From positions 1-41,598 of the IMG/VR virus record IMGVR_UViG_3300005613_000147: a DNA stretch of 41,598 nucleotides, one strand, 5' to 3'. Under the pieces are notes generated by a model. That model saw nothing but the letters and a program-made list of their open reading frames with translations. It had not been told where the DNA came from and ran no database searches. Position 1 is the stretch's first letter. Every line of letters begins with the position of its first letter. The translations under genes and the position numbers were made by a program. This stretch comes from a virus. Below are positions 1 to 8,198 of this stretch, piece after piece.

Positions 1-1
1 C

Positions 2-1663
2 TTGGCACAAGACCCTGAACTTCTGTCGTTAGTTAAAGCTCAAGCAGCAGAAGAACTTTCGGAGGCACGTAGCTTCCAATCCAAGGCACAAGCGGAGTAC
101 CGCAATTTAATTTCTGCCGAAGCGGATGAAGTTATTGGTACCTTAAGGAAAGAAGCAAATACTGTACAAGCAGCTGCTGAAAGTGACTTTGGTCCTCAGT
201 CATACCTTCAGTCGGAAGGTTACATTGCAGCTGATAATTTAGTCGATCAGCACCAAGCCAGGGTACTGGGGCGCATCGACCAATTCGCTAATGCTGCTAA
301 CCCTGCAGAGGATCAAGCCACTGGTCGAGTCAAGATGGCTCTTCAGCGTAACGAAGATGTCAATCTGGCTGCCATTGAGATGGCAGAAGATGCTGTTGAT
401 TCCCAAATTGCAAAAGCAGCGCAAGGTGATCCAACCGTTGCCAGCGTCACTGATTTAGATAGTGCAATCAACCAAGCAGCTTCTACGCTGCCAGATGGTT
501 TACCTCTCGATCAGGCTGAACGTTTACCTAAAGATCCGTGGTCAGGATCCGCAACAGTACCTGGGCCTCAAAGATCAATTGCATCTTCTATTGAAACAAA
601 ATTATTACCCAGCGCTGCAGTAAGTCCTCGAGAAAAATCACAGCAATTCTTGCAACAACGTTTTGAAGAACTTGGTGCCGTTGTGCCAAGTCCTACTCGA
701 AGAGAGCGTATTTTAAGTGCTGATCCTGCATTAGCAGAAGCTTATGAACTTTACGCCTCTACGGGAGACCCATCTGTTTTGAGCCGTCTTTCTGAAGCCC
801 CTTCTTCTCCAATCAACGTTACCTTAAGAGAACAATCTGAATTTGTTTCTCCAGAAGTTGCTACCAAGAGCTTGTATAAACCAGGTGTTTATCCTGAGTA
901 TGTTGGAGATTTGATTGAAAAAGACATTGAATTAACAAATCAAATCTCTTCTCTTTCTCAAGAAAAATTAAATATTGCTGCACGCAAAAAAGAATTAGGC
1001 GAACAAGAGCTAATGCTCAAAAATGCAATGGCTCAAGAGCCCGTAGAGCGCGACTCTTACAGCCGGATGCTGGGCAAAGTTAAATATGAGCAGCAAAATC
1101 TTCCTTCTCCTGAATCTTTAAATGTAGATATTGGCGATGCAATGGCAGAACGTGACTTTACACGCGTTCAACTTGAATCAGCTGAAAACCTTGGACCACG
1201 GTATAAATTAATCTCTCGTGAAGAAGGTACTCGTGCTTTTTATGAACAAACCCCTGAAGGTCAAATAATTCCAGAAACACTTGAAGTACGTGGTGGAAGG
1301 CCTTCTGTAGAACTTGAGCTTAAAAAAGGTGGTGGAAGAGGCGCAGCTGAATATGATCCTTCGGGTCAAACTGGTAGCAAAAAAGGAACTTATGGGATTG
1401 AGTCAACAAAGTATCCTCAAGCAACTTCTGCTCAACGTCCTACTCAATACACAGCAGATGAGTTAGTGCAAGAAGCATTAGAACAAGCAACTGCTTCTCT
1501 GGAAGGTGACGTACCCATTCCCCCTCCGCAACAGCAAGTTAGTCGTCAGTTTGGTCCTAGAGCTTCCAAACAATCTTTAGTTGCTTCTGAGATAGCACGT
1601 CGAGCTATGATAGAGGGACGTGATGTTAAAGAAGCTCTTCGCAAAGGAGGCTTTGGTATTTAA
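2..1663 (+). CDS. Large helical virion-like protein, 5' partial
   Basis: The reading frame is open from the left edge, so the true start probably lies outside the window; the first usable codon is TTG at base 2. The 553 visible residues begin with an Ala/Glu/Gln-rich helical stretch (about residues 8-50). A charged coiled-coil-like segment follows near residues 303-343 (motif ISSLSQEKLNIAARKKEL), and the C-terminus is low in complexity and rich in Gln, Pro and Gly. I see no enzyme motif. It heads a tightly spaced plus-strand run and stops two bases before the next gene. Its size, composition and place upstream of the packaging genes suggest an internal virion or tail protein, but this is inference and I do not recognise a family. 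Confidence 0.7.
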   Translation: MAQDPELLSLVKAQAAEELSEARSFQSKAQAEYRNLISAEADEVIGTLRKEANTVQAAAESDFGPQSYLQSEGYIAADNLVDQHQARVLGRIDQFANAANPAEDQATGRVKMALQRNEDVNLAAIEMAEDAVDSQIAKAAQGDPTVASVTDLDSAINQAASTLPDGLPLDQAERLPKDPWSGSATVPGPQRSIASSIETKLLPSAAVSPREKSQQFLQQRFEELGAVVPSPTRRERILSADPALAEAYELYASTGDPSVLSRLSEAPSSPINVTLREQSEFVSPEVATKSLYKPGVYPEYVGDLIEKDIELTNQISSLSQEKLNIAARKKELGEQELMLKNAMAQEPVERDSYSRMLGKVKYEQQNLPSPESLNVDIGDAMAERDFTRVQLESAENLGPRYKLISREEGTRAFYEQTPEGQIIPETLEVRGGRPSVELELKKGGGRGAAEYDPSGQTGSKKGTYGIESTKYPQATSAQRPTQYTADELVQEALEQATASLEGDVPIPPPQQQVSRQFGPRASKQSLVASEIARRAMIEGRDVKEALRKGGFGI

Positions 1664-1665
1664 TC

Positions 1666-1884
1666 ATGGCTGAAAAGAAAAAGAAAGACAAAAAGTGGAT
1701 TCAAGGCATGGAGATGAAGGAAGGTGCCTTCACTGCCAAAGCCAAGAAACGTGGTATCACCACTGCTCAGCTTCAGGAAAACGTTCTTGCCAATCCTGAA
1801 AAGTACGACGAGAAAACCGTCAAGCAAGCTAACCTTCGCAAGACGCTGGTAGGATTAAAGAAAAAGAAAAAAGCTAAGGAATAA
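1666..1884 (+). CDS. Small Lys-rich basic protein (72 aa)
   Basis: A 72-residue protein with lysine clusters at both ends (KKKKDKK near the start, LKKKKKAKE at the end). A short helical core contains GAFTAKAKKRGITTAQLQ. The stop codon overlaps the next start as TAATG, so it is probably translationally coupled. No conserved catalytic feature is visible. It is one of seven small, very basic proteins scattered through the window. A nucleic-acid-binding role (DNA condensation in the head, or host chromatin binding) is inferred from charge only. Confidence 0.75.
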   Translation: MAEKKKKDKKWIQGMEMKEGAFTAKAKKRGITTAQLQENVLANPEKYDEKTVKQANLRKTLVGLKKKKKAKE

Positions 1885-2540
1885 TGGCAAAGGACGCCAG
1901 GTTAGATCTAGGCCGTTATATCCAGAATCCCTTCAACCGACGTGGACAGATCCCTAAGCGGTTGGATTTTGATGACTTGTTTCGGGCTAAACCTGAAACC
2001 GGTGATTACCCCTGGAACCCCTCTCGCTTTAATGAGCGCGACCTCCTGAAGCGTTCAATGACCCGCAAGGTCACTTTGAACCCAGATCTTAATTTCGTTG
2101 GTAACTCACCGTTCTTTGATGAGAACGAAGACGTTCAAGCAGGATACGAATTATTTGAAGGCCTGGGACGATTCAACCGACCTTTAGATTATGACTTCAA
2201 CGAAGGTAGGGCACGTACTGAACAACGCCCTCAAAATCAACCTGATTTTAATGCTGAATGGATGGAAGCATACAAGATCAGTCCCACTTTGAATCCAGGT
2301 AAGATGGCAAAGAATCCTATGCCACGCCTTCGTAATCCCGACCCCAATGGCTATCTGATGGCGATGGCTGAACGTCGTGCTGAAAATGAAGTGGAAGATA
2401 AACCATCAATTGCTCAACTTCTTGATCGCGAAGGTTTAATTAAAGCTCAGCAAGCTAAAGCAGAAGAAAAACAAGGAGAAGAAACCGCAGACGAAAATGA
2501 AACAGAAACAAATATTTCCCCAGGCAAAACCTTAGAGTAA
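1884..2540 (+). CDS. Hypothetical protein (218 aa)
   Basis: Starts at the ATG that overlaps the preceding stop. The N-terminal half is rich in Arg, Asp, Asn, Pro and aromatic residues (NPFNRRGQIPKRLDFDDLF), with little predicted secondary structure. The C-terminal 60 residues are acidic and helical (EEKQGEETADENETETN). No family recognised. It sits in a co-directional block of probable virion genes and is followed by a 39-base gap containing a TANAAT promoter-like box. Confidence 0.7.
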   Translation: MAKDARLDLGRYIQNPFNRRGQIPKRLDFDDLFRAKPETGDYPWNPSRFNERDLLKRSMTRKVTLNPDLNFVGNSPFFDENEDVQAGYELFEGLGRFNRPLDYDFNEGRARTEQRPQNQPDFNAEWMEAYKISPTLNPGKMAKNPMPRLRNPDPNGYLMAMAERRAENEVEDKPSIAQLLDREGLIKAQQAKAEEKQGEETADENETETNISPGKTLE

Positions 2541-2547
2541 GCAACGA

Positions 2548-2553
2548 TAAAAT
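2548..2553 (+). promoter_or_regulatory. TANAAT promoter-like box (TAAAAT)
   Basis: TAAAAT in an A-rich gap, 32 bases before the start of the next gene. It matches the -10 consensus used by primary sigma factors and recurs before many genes in this window. I see no clear -35 element. Confidence 0.4.
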
Positions 2554-2579
2554 AAAAGTATTAAATAGATGACGTAGTG

Positions 2580-3131
2580 ATGCTGGCGGGAAGGTTAAAA
2601 CCTGTTATTGATCTCTTGAAAGCAGAAGGAGGCAAAGAACTTCTCAAGGGATCCATACCTGGTGCAGTAATTACTACTGGTTTAAGCACGCTGACGACAG
2701 GCAATCCTTTCGCAGGTCTTTTGATTGGTGCTGCTGACTTAGGTCTTAGCTTTGGTGCATCAAGAGCGCTATCAGGTCTTAAAGGTAAGCAGATCCTTGG
2801 GATGCCACTTGCTGGCAAATATGTACATGTTGCAAGTCCTGAGCAATTAGTCGGTAAGAAGGGTCAACCCTTAAAACAAATTAAAACTGATATTCTGCAA
2901 TCTCAATACGAACAAAGCATTCCTCAAACAATCGGGCAGCTAGCAGGCAGTGTTGCAGCAGTAACTACACTTGAACCTCGCCTCATGCCCCAACCTGTTA
3001 GTGAATCACAGTACGTAACACAAGCTCAGCAGCTTGGGCAGCAAGAAATGCTGAATCGCATGTATGCACCACCCGATACAGCTGACGGCACTTTATATCA
3101 ACTTCAAGGTCTTCCCCAGAGGGTCGTGTAA
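2580..3131 (+). CDS. Gly/Ala-rich probable membrane-active virion protein
   Basis: The ATG at 2580 is directly preceded by an in-frame GTG (2577), so translation may start at either; there is no clear Shine-Dalgarno sequence. The protein has about 183 residues. Two Gly/Ala/Leu-rich hydrophobic segments lie near residues 24-62 (PGAVITTGLSTLTTGNPFAG and following) and one near residue 121 (TIGQLAGSVAAVTTLEP). The stop overlaps the next start as TAATG. This pattern occurs in phage proteins that enter or cross membranes, but no family is recognised. Confidence 0.65.
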   Translation: MLAGRLKPVIDLLKAEGGKELLKGSIPGAVITTGLSTLTTGNPFAGLLIGAADLGLSFGASRALSGLKGKQILGMPLAGKYVHVASPEQLVGKKGQPLKQIKTDILQSQYEQSIPQTIGQLAGSVAAVTTLEPRLMPQPVSESQYVTQAQQLGQQEMLNRMYAPPDTADGTLYQLQGLPQRVV

Positions 3132-4147
3132 TGGCTTTATTACGTGATTTAAAAACGGGATGGAGCGAAGCCCTTAAATACATGAATCAACGTGTGCAAC
3201 CTGAGGTTGTGCGCGGAGAAGTGGTTCGAACTCCTGATTATCGTCACAGTGTTGCAGATCCTCGGTTTAACCGAGCAATGCGAGAAGGCTATAAAACTGT
3301 TGATGAATCTGGAAAACCACAAACAGTTAATGCCCCTTTAAAGAATCCAGCTGAATTTGCTGGGGCGTACGCTGCTCGGCTTCTGACTGACGTAGGTACA
3401 GATTCCACACGTCAGTTTTATTGGCGGTACAACCACCCAATGGCACTGGCCGAAAAAGCCATTGAGCAAGCTGTTCCTCAGTTAGCAGACATTCAAAGCC
3501 CGACTAAACGTGCTGCAATCACATTGGGAATCAGTGCACCAATTGCCGCATCCCTTGGCACTTTTGACGTTACTAATCCTCAGGAACTATTCCGTCCTAA
3601 AGGTTACGCTCAGTCTTATGCAGAGAAAGGTGCTGAAGATCGCAGAGAAAGTGCTGAGCTAGGTATGGAGTTATTTGATCGCTTCTTCCTTGGTCGCCGT
3701 GGTCGACCTCTGAAATATGAAACTGCAAAACAAGATATTCCTGATTTAACTCCTGAGCGTTACAAGCGTGTAATGCAACACCAGTACCAAGATCGTGGTC
3801 TTCTTGGCCTTGGTATTGTTAAGGGAACCATGGAAAATATCGAGGGTTACCCAGAAGCTCGTATTGTTGGTTTCCCAGTCGGTTTACAGGCTGCCGGTGC
3901 TTTGGCTGGTGGCGTTGTTGCTGCACGTCAAGCTCTTAAGGAACCGCCAAAGGTTACAAAAACCATTGGTAAGCAAGAAGTTAAAATTGCTGGCACCCCT
4001 TTAAGTACCCGTGCGAAAGCCGGAATTGTGTTAGCTGGATCCTTGGCTGGTGCAGTGACCGGAAACCTGGCAAACCGTGCAATTGCATCAATGAATAATA
4101 GTCCTGAAAAATTGCCTTCTACGCTTGAATATCAACAAGGTGTTTAG
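3131..4147 (+). CDS. Hypothetical structural protein with Gly/Ala hydrophobic segments (338 aa)
   Basis: Starts in a TAATG overlap with the preceding gene. Residues 1-140 are soluble and charged. Hydrophobic small-residue segments follow near 135-150 (LGISAPIAASLGTF), 247-266 (VGLQAAGALAGGVVAARQ) and 295-318 (GIVLAGSLAGAVTGNLANRA). They resemble amphipathic or membrane-inserting helices. The neighbours on both sides have similar Gly/Ala segments, which suggests a group of internal or ejected virion proteins. No enzyme motif is seen. Confidence 0.65.
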   Translation: MALLRDLKTGWSEALKYMNQRVQPEVVRGEVVRTPDYRHSVADPRFNRAMREGYKTVDESGKPQTVNAPLKNPAEFAGAYAARLLTDVGTDSTRQFYWRYNHPMALAEKAIEQAVPQLADIQSPTKRAAITLGISAPIAASLGTFDVTNPQELFRPKGYAQSYAEKGAEDRRESAELGMELFDRFFLGRRGRPLKYETAKQDIPDLTPERYKRVMQHQYQDRGLLGLGIVKGTMENIEGYPEARIVGFPVGLQAAGALAGGVVAARQALKEPPKVTKTIGKQEVKIAGTPLSTRAKAGIVLAGSLAGAVTGNLANRAIASMNNSPEKLPSTLEYQQGV

Positions 4148-4152
4148 GCTGA

Positions 4153-4158
4153 TAAAAT
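4153..4158 (+). promoter_or_regulatory. TANAAT promoter-like box (TAAAAT)
   Basis: TAAAAT in the 37-base gap between two structural genes, 27 bases before the GTG/ATG start pair of the next gene. No -35 element is apparent. Confidence 0.4.
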
Positions 4159-4184
4159 TAAACTAAATAGATAAAACAAGAGTG

Positions 4185-4895
4185 ATGTTATTGGTCGATT
4201 TTCAAAACTTGTTGAATCAAGCACGCCAGCAAGCTACTGCAGGTGGTCGCAGAGTCGCAGAAGCTGCAGCTACTCCTAGAGGCACTCGCGTTGCTGGCCT
4301 TGCTGCTCCGATTGCGTACGGTGCAGGAAGCCTTGCCCAAGGTGATCTTGCCCGTGGTGTAGGCGAGATTGGCGGCGGTGCTCTTGGTGCCGGTTTAGTT
4401 GGCGGTCTTGCTAGCGCACTCGAAAAAGGCGGCGCTAAAGGGAAGCTTGCTGGTGGCGCTCTCCGTCTTGCTGGTGGCCTTCTCGGCGGTGCAGTTGGCG
4501 GTGGTGTTTTAGGCGGCGCTGCTCAAGCTGCACAGGATGTCGTTGGTGCTGTTACCCGTGGTCAGATGACCCGTGGTGAATCGCCCAGCATTGTCCCTGG
4601 TGCCGGTGGCAAAGGAATCGAAGGTTTTACGACCAGCGACATTGAGCGTATTGTAATGCTCAATCCCAAGGGCGCTGAACAGCTGATGCCTACGTACAAC
4701 CGTATGCGTGATGCTGACATGAATCGTCAGATGCAGTTAAACCAGCAGCTTGGTCAACTCACTGGTGCGTTGAACCAGCAGAAGTACATGGCTCAGCTTG
4801 CAGGCGGCGCTCAGTCCGAATCTGGTGCAACGACCCGCAGCATCTTGACCGCTGCTAATCCCTACGCTCAATCCGCTTTCCAATATAGGGGTTGA
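4185..4895 (+). CDS. Glycine-zipper-rich protein (236 aa)
   Basis: As at 2577/2580, the start is a GTG-ATG pair (4182/4185). Residues 33-120 are an extended run of Gly/Ala/Leu with GxxxG-like spacing (GEIGGGALGAGLVGGLASAL, then LAGGLLGGAVGGGVLGGAA). This is typical of glycine zippers, which pack as transmembrane or pore-forming helices. The last 90 residues are polar and helical, with many Gln and Met residues. A role as a membrane-penetrating or ejected virion protein is plausible but inferred. It is followed four bases later by the next gene. Confidence 0.65.
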   Translation: MLLVDFQNLLNQARQQATAGGRRVAEAAATPRGTRVAGLAAPIAYGAGSLAQGDLARGVGEIGGGALGAGLVGGLASALEKGGAKGKLAGGALRLAGGLLGGAVGGGVLGGAAQAAQDVVGAVTRGQMTRGESPSIVPGAGGKGIEGFTTSDIERIVMLNPKGAEQLMPTYNRMRDADMNRQMQLNQQLGQLTGALNQQKYMAQLAGGAQSESGATTRSILTAANPYAQSAFQYRG

Positions 4896-4899
4896 TCTA

Positions 4900-5310
4900 A
4901 TGGCTGAGTTTTCTTTAGCCGGTAAGTATCCATTTTTGATGGATCCAGCCTTCAAAGGGTTGTCTCCTGAGATACAAAAACAAGTATTTGCAGGAGAAAC
5001 AGCTGGCGCAGAAACCCGTGAACTTGGAAACATCCTTCGAGAAATGAGGGACCCTGAGTTTATGCGTCAACAACTGCAGGTTGCTTCTGAGTTCGATAAA
5101 GAACGCATGAAGGAAGCAGGAAAGTACAAGATGCTTTTCGATCTTCCTGAGCGTTTAATTCAAGCCGCTACTCTCCCTGGACAACTTGCAGCAGAAGGTT
5201 CTCGTGGTATCGCTGCATCCATGATGCAAGCAGGCCAACAGATCCCTCAGCTTGTTAGTTATACGCCGCGTAATTCCTATAGCTATACACCTACTCGTTA
5301 CTTTCAGTAA
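4900..5310 (+). CDS. Hypothetical protein with LAGKYPF N-terminus (136 aa)
   Basis: A 136-residue, mostly helical protein with a conspicuous N-terminus (SLAGKYPFLMDPAF) and a Tyr/Thr/Pro-rich tail (SYTPRNSYSYTPTRYF). The LAGKY motif recurs at the start of the frameshifted gene at 11183, hinting at a shared targeting or interaction peptide. No family recognised. It lies between the glycine-zipper protein and another helical protein, so a virion role is likely by context. Confidence 0.65.
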   Translation: MAEFSLAGKYPFLMDPAFKGLSPEIQKQVFAGETAGAETRELGNILREMRDPEFMRQQLQVASEFDKERMKEAGKYKMLFDLPERLIQAATLPGQLAAEGSRGIAASMMQAGQQIPQLVSYTPRNSYSYTPTRYFQ

Positions 5311-5329
5311 CTTAAGTTAAACTAAAGGG

Positions 5330-5929
5330 ATGGCATTTAACTTCTCGCCAGATTTATACAAGAAAGCTTATGGCAGCTCACCTTTGGTTGATATTGGCTT
5401 TGCTTACGGTTCATCATCTGGCGATCTAAGTGGAGGAGCAAACAAAGTCGGAGGAGGCATGGCATTTGATCCCGTTACTTTAGGTTTAGGCGTTGCTAAC
5501 ATTGGCGCTGGCCTTTTTACCGCAGGACGAGCAAGTCAAACTCGTCGTGATATTGCAGCTGCTCAGATGGCAGCCGCTGGTGATCAGCTGAAATGGCAAA
5601 CGCAACTTGCGCGTGAATCCCAGAAAGCAGGGTTTGCACAAGATATTGCTAACCGTGTTTTTGGTTCCACAGTTGCTCCCGATCTCGAGCTTGGCCGCCA
5701 GCGTGAAGCTGCGATGTTTGCAGCAGGTCCCCTAGGCGAACGTCAACTCGCATTAGATGTCGAGCGTGGTCGTCGGGAGATGGGCTTAAAAGGCTCTGCA
5801 GAAGCCAAGAAACTTCGCCAAGAACAGCGTAGGGCAGAATTAAAGCAAGCCTTAGCTGAGCGTCAGGGACAGATGGCTGGCATGTTTGGCCGCATCGCTC
5901 CTGTCGATGTAAGTACTTTATTTGTGTAG
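5330..5929 (+). CDS. Helical virion-like protein with one hydrophobic segment (199 aa)
   Basis: The N-terminal 45 residues are Gly/Ser/Tyr-rich. A Gly/Ala hydrophobic helix follows (residues about 45-66, DPVTLGLGVANIGAGLFTAG). The rest is a long Gln/Arg/Ala-rich helix ending in a coiled-coil-like stretch (KKLRQEQRRAELKQALAERQ). This resembles internal virion proteins of podoviruses in composition only. It is 10 bases from the next gene, which has an AGGAG-type ribosome site at its start. Confidence 0.65.
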   Translation: MAFNFSPDLYKKAYGSSPLVDIGFAYGSSSGDLSGGANKVGGGMAFDPVTLGLGVANIGAGLFTAGRASQTRRDIAAAQMAAAGDQLKWQTQLARESQKAGFAQDIANRVFGSTVAPDLELGRQREAAMFAAGPLGERQLALDVERGRREMGLKGSAEAKKLRQEQRRAELKQALAERQGQMAGMFGRIAPVDVSTLFV

Positions 5930-5939
5930 GAGTTAAATC

Positions 5940-6839
5940 ATGGGCGGCGGCGGCAAAACAAAGGTTAAATACCAAGCTCCTCCAATCCAAAAAGACAATA
6001 CTTTTGAGAAGTATATGTCATATCAGCAGGAACGTGAGGCTGCTGCTGAACGCCGTGCCGCACAAGAACGTGCAGAAGCCGCAGCAAGAGAAGCAGCTCG
6101 TAAAGAAGCTGCAGAATCTGCTTACGGTGGCTTGCGCAGTGGCGTTGAATCCCAACTTCGTCAAGGTTTAATTACTTACGCTGATGCTACTGGTCAGCTG
6201 CGTGATTACGCTGCCAAGTATGACTTAGGTCCCAAAGAGGGTGCCGTTGCTGATCTCACTAAGATCTACACGGAAGAGCTTCTTCCGGGTCGTCGTACTA
6301 CCGGCATCTCTGCGGCGTACGAAGAACTTCTTGGACGCCAAGCAACAGAAGAAGAAAAAACCAAGTCCCTGGAGCGTTTCCAACAGGGTTATTACAGCTC
6401 TGTGCAGGACCTGAAAGATTCTCTGGTTAAGAGCACCGAGTATCAAGATAAGTTCAATCAGAGCTATCTTGATAACTATTACGACACGATGTTTGGCAAA
6501 CAGACTGTCGATGAGGCTGGCAAGAAAACCGGACAACGCTTCTTCACCTTTGATAAATCCTTATTACCTACCTATAAAGGTACGGATCTCGAAGGACGCG
6601 CTCAGATTAAAACCCCAGAGTTTGCTGATAAGTTCACTGGAACGCCCGCAGAAATCGAGTCTCAGCTCCAGAATGTTCGTGACACTCGTCAATACCTCTA
6701 CAGTGCCGGTTTAACCAACCTCCAGGGTGAGATTGATAAAGAAACCCAGAAGTTAAAGAATGAAGGCGCTAAAGAACTTCAGAGGGTGAAATCACAAGGT
6801 GATATTTATCAATCCCTTGTGGGCTCGTTCTCTTTCTAA
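5940..6839 (+). CDS. Structural protein with DUF4214-like segment (299 aa)
   Basis: ATG at 5940 is preceded by AGGAG at 5928-5932. The N-terminus begins MGGGGK. A long Ala/Glu/Arg helix follows (residues 30-60). Residues about 122-172 contain YEELLGRQATEEEKTKSLER and a later LKDSLVKSTEYQDKF. That pattern (a Y..LLGR..... helix followed by a segment ending in S-x-E-Y/F) is like the DUF4214 repeat found in bacterial and phage surface proteins. The C-terminus is a charged coiled coil. A virion role is inferred from context; the DUF4214 resemblance is by eye. Confidence 0.65.
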   Translation: MGGGGKTKVKYQAPPIQKDNTFEKYMSYQQEREAAAERRAAQERAEAAAREAARKEAAESAYGGLRSGVESQLRQGLITYADATGQLRDYAAKYDLGPKEGAVADLTKIYTEELLPGRRTTGISAAYEELLGRQATEEEKTKSLERFQQGYYSSVQDLKDSLVKSTEYQDKFNQSYLDNYYDTMFGKQTVDEAGKKTGQRFFTFDKSLLPTYKGTDLEGRAQIKTPEFADKFTGTPAEIESQLQNVRDTRQYLYSAGLTNLQGEIDKETQKLKNEGAKELQRVKSQGDIYQSLVGSFSF

Positions 6840-6853
6840 AAGAATGGGCCTGT

Positions 6854-6859
6854 TATAAT
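6854..6859 (+). promoter_or_regulatory. TANAAT promoter-like box (TATAAT)
   Basis: A perfect -10 hexamer, 24 bases before the ATG of a strongly codon-biased 59-codon gene. This is the best-looking promoter in the left third of the window, consistent with strong expression of that gene. No obvious -35 element. Confidence 0.5.
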
Positions 6860-6882
6860 TACTTTAGTCAAACGTAAGTTAC

Positions 6883-7062
6883 ATGTCCTCCCCCGTTCCT
6901 GCCGGCCAGTCTGCCGCCGAAAATTACTTCGATATCAATAAGTTCGAACAACTCCTCAAGCGCCTGGAAGCCTCCAAGGGTCGCCAGCAGCGTCAGAAGT
7001 CCCTCGAGGGTCGTCGTGACATCTGGGCTGGTGGTCTCGCTTCCATGATGAGCAATTTCTGA
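6883..7062 (+). CDS. Small abundant-looking protein (59 aa)
   Basis: A complete 59-codon frame from ATG 6883 to TGA 7062, with a perfect TATAAT upstream. Its codons are strongly biased to C-ending forms (TCC, GCC, CTC, ATC, TTC, with CGT for Arg), as in the major capsid gene and the gene at 15996, and unlike the A/T-ending neighbours. The protein is helical and basic (EQLLKRLEASKGRQQRQKSL) with a short hydrophobic C-terminus (IWAGGLASMMSNF). The bias suggests an abundant virion component, perhaps a cement or minor head protein; function unknown. Confidence 0.65.
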   Translation: MSSPVPAGQSAAENYFDINKFEQLLKRLEASKGRQQRQKSLEGRRDIWAGGLASMMSNF

Positions 7063-7082
7063 TAAACTGATTCCGTAGAACA

Positions 7083-7382
7083 ATGGTCGTAGGCGCTGAA
7101 ACACCAAAAGCAGGACAAGTAGGTATGACATCTGCAACCCCTTCAGTACCAGCAGGGCAGACTGATGTCGACGATTGGTTCGACTTAGACAAGTATCGCC
7201 AAGCTGCTGGCGTTGCCTACGAATTTTCCAAGAAGAAAATGGAGACCGCTGGTGAACAAGAACGAGAAACCATCGGTAAAGGCGCAAAAGAGCAGCGTAC
7301 TTCCGCAGAGCAGCAACAGCAGTTCAGGGAGAAAGACGAGGCACGAGACTACGGTCAGGCCCAACGAGCTTATCGATATTGA
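7083..7382 (+). CDS. Hypothetical helical protein, possibly first half of a frameshifted gene
   Basis: A 99-residue protein: a polar N-terminus, then a charged helix (KYRQAAGVAYEFSKKKMETA, then EQQQQFREKDEARDYGQAQ). It ends TAT TGA inside the next gene. The next frame shows coding character only after about 7355, where this one stops, and has no convincing start there. The two may therefore form one product joined by a +1 shift near TAT-TGA-G (7377-7383). If separate, the overlap is at least 130 bases. Confidence 0.6.
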   Translation: MVVGAETPKAGQVGMTSATPSVPAGQTDVDDWFDLDKYRQAAGVAYEFSKKKMETAGEQERETIGKGAKEQRTSAEQQQQFREKDEARDYGQAQRAYRY

Positions 7383-7869
7383 GCTGTTTGATACTTGGGT
7401 TGACAACCTTGATGCGTCGACCCAAGAATCATTCTGTGCTTTTGCTTCCGATAATTACTCGGTAATCGAAATTTATCTTTACGCACGTTTCCTTGGGTAC
7501 CAAGGGAGTATTTCTGCGTGTGATCTTTGGGTAAAAGATCATTATCACAAGCCTGATCACCGCAAGAAACTTCTGTATGAAATTGATGAAATGCAGGAGG
7601 ACGTACGTAAGCTCCGTGAAGACGTAGAGAACGGTTGCGTCAAACGTGATGCTGGCGTTGCACGTATTGCTTCCATCCAACGTGAAATTCGTGGTCATAT
7701 CGACCAGGTAGAAAAGTTTACTTCCATCAAAGATCGCAAGGGTCTCTTGATGGCTGGTGCTGATCGTGCAATTCGTGAACTCATGTTTATCTTCAAAGAT
7801 GATCCGATTGAGATCCCCTTGGAAGAAGCAACAATGAGTGTGTGGGCACGTATGCAGCTTGAAGAATAA
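7252..7869 (+). CDS. Candidate small terminase or packaging protein
   Basis: The frame is open from ATG 7213; GTG 7252 has GGAG seven bases upstream and is chosen here with low certainty. The first 35-45 residues are low-complexity and probably a shadow of the overlapping gene. The convincing part starts near ELFDTWVDNLDASTQESF. It then has a helical core (LYARFLGYQGSISACDLWVK) and a long coiled coil (EMQEDVRKLREDVENGCVKR). Position two genes before terL, helical-then-coiled-coil build and size fit a small terminase, but no HTH or family is firmly recognised. Confidence 0.55.
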   Translation: MNKNEKPSVKAQKSSVLPQSSNSSSGRKTRHETTVRPNELIDIELFDTWVDNLDASTQESFCAFASDNYSVIEIYLYARFLGYQGSISACDLWVKDHYHKPDHRKKLLYEIDEMQEDVRKLREDVENGCVKRDAGVARIASIQREIRGHIDQVEKFTSIKDRKGLLMAGADRAIRELMFIFKDDPIEIPLEEATMSVWARMQLEE

Positions 7870-7908
7870 ACCGCGTTAAGATAGTTTTAAATCAAATAAC
7901 GTATATTA

Positions 7909-8193
7909 ATGGGCACTAAAACAGACCTTGCGTCAGGTCCTGGGAAGCGTCAGATGGCGCTAGAAGGTATACGAATGCGACAAGAACGTATTCGTCAACG
8001 CAGAGATCAGGGCGAAGGAAATCAGGCTGGTGAAGCGTCGTTTTCCCCTGGCATAGCACCTCCCAGTTCTCCTGTTGCCCGACAAGAACAACGTGGCGCA
8101 GGCATTGCTTTTGGCCCTGGACGTGCAATGCGCGTTCCTCCTGCTGATAGCCCTGAGTACCAGCAAATGCTGGAACGTTTCCGTAGAGGTTAA
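7909..8193 (+). CDS. Hypothetical Arg/Gly/Pro-rich protein (94 aa)
   Basis: ATG at 7909 follows a 39-base AT-rich gap. The N-terminus is a basic helix (GIRMRQERIRQRRDQGEG), the middle is Pro/Ser/Gly-rich, and the last ten residues are helical (EYQQMLERFRRG). It stops five bases before the next small gene. No family recognised; it is probably a packaging-region accessory protein by position only. Confidence 0.6.
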   Translation: MGTKTDLASGPGKRQMALEGIRMRQERIRQRRDQGEGNQAGEASFSPGIAPPSSPVARQEQRGAGIAFGPGRAMRVPPADSPEYQQMLERFRRG

Positions 8194-8198
8194 AACTA

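Noticed and set aside
3795-4004. 69-codon plus-strand frame inside the 338-residue gene
   Set aside because: Leu/Val-rich out-of-frame shadow without its own ribosome site.
5649-5990. 113-codon minus-strand frame across two structural genes
   Set aside because: Both plus-strand genes have clear starts and coding character; the minus frame is a low-quality His/Leu/Arg-rich shadow.
6225-6536. 103-codon minus-strand frame
   Set aside because: Lies entirely inside the DUF4214-like structural gene; hydrophobic shadow composition.
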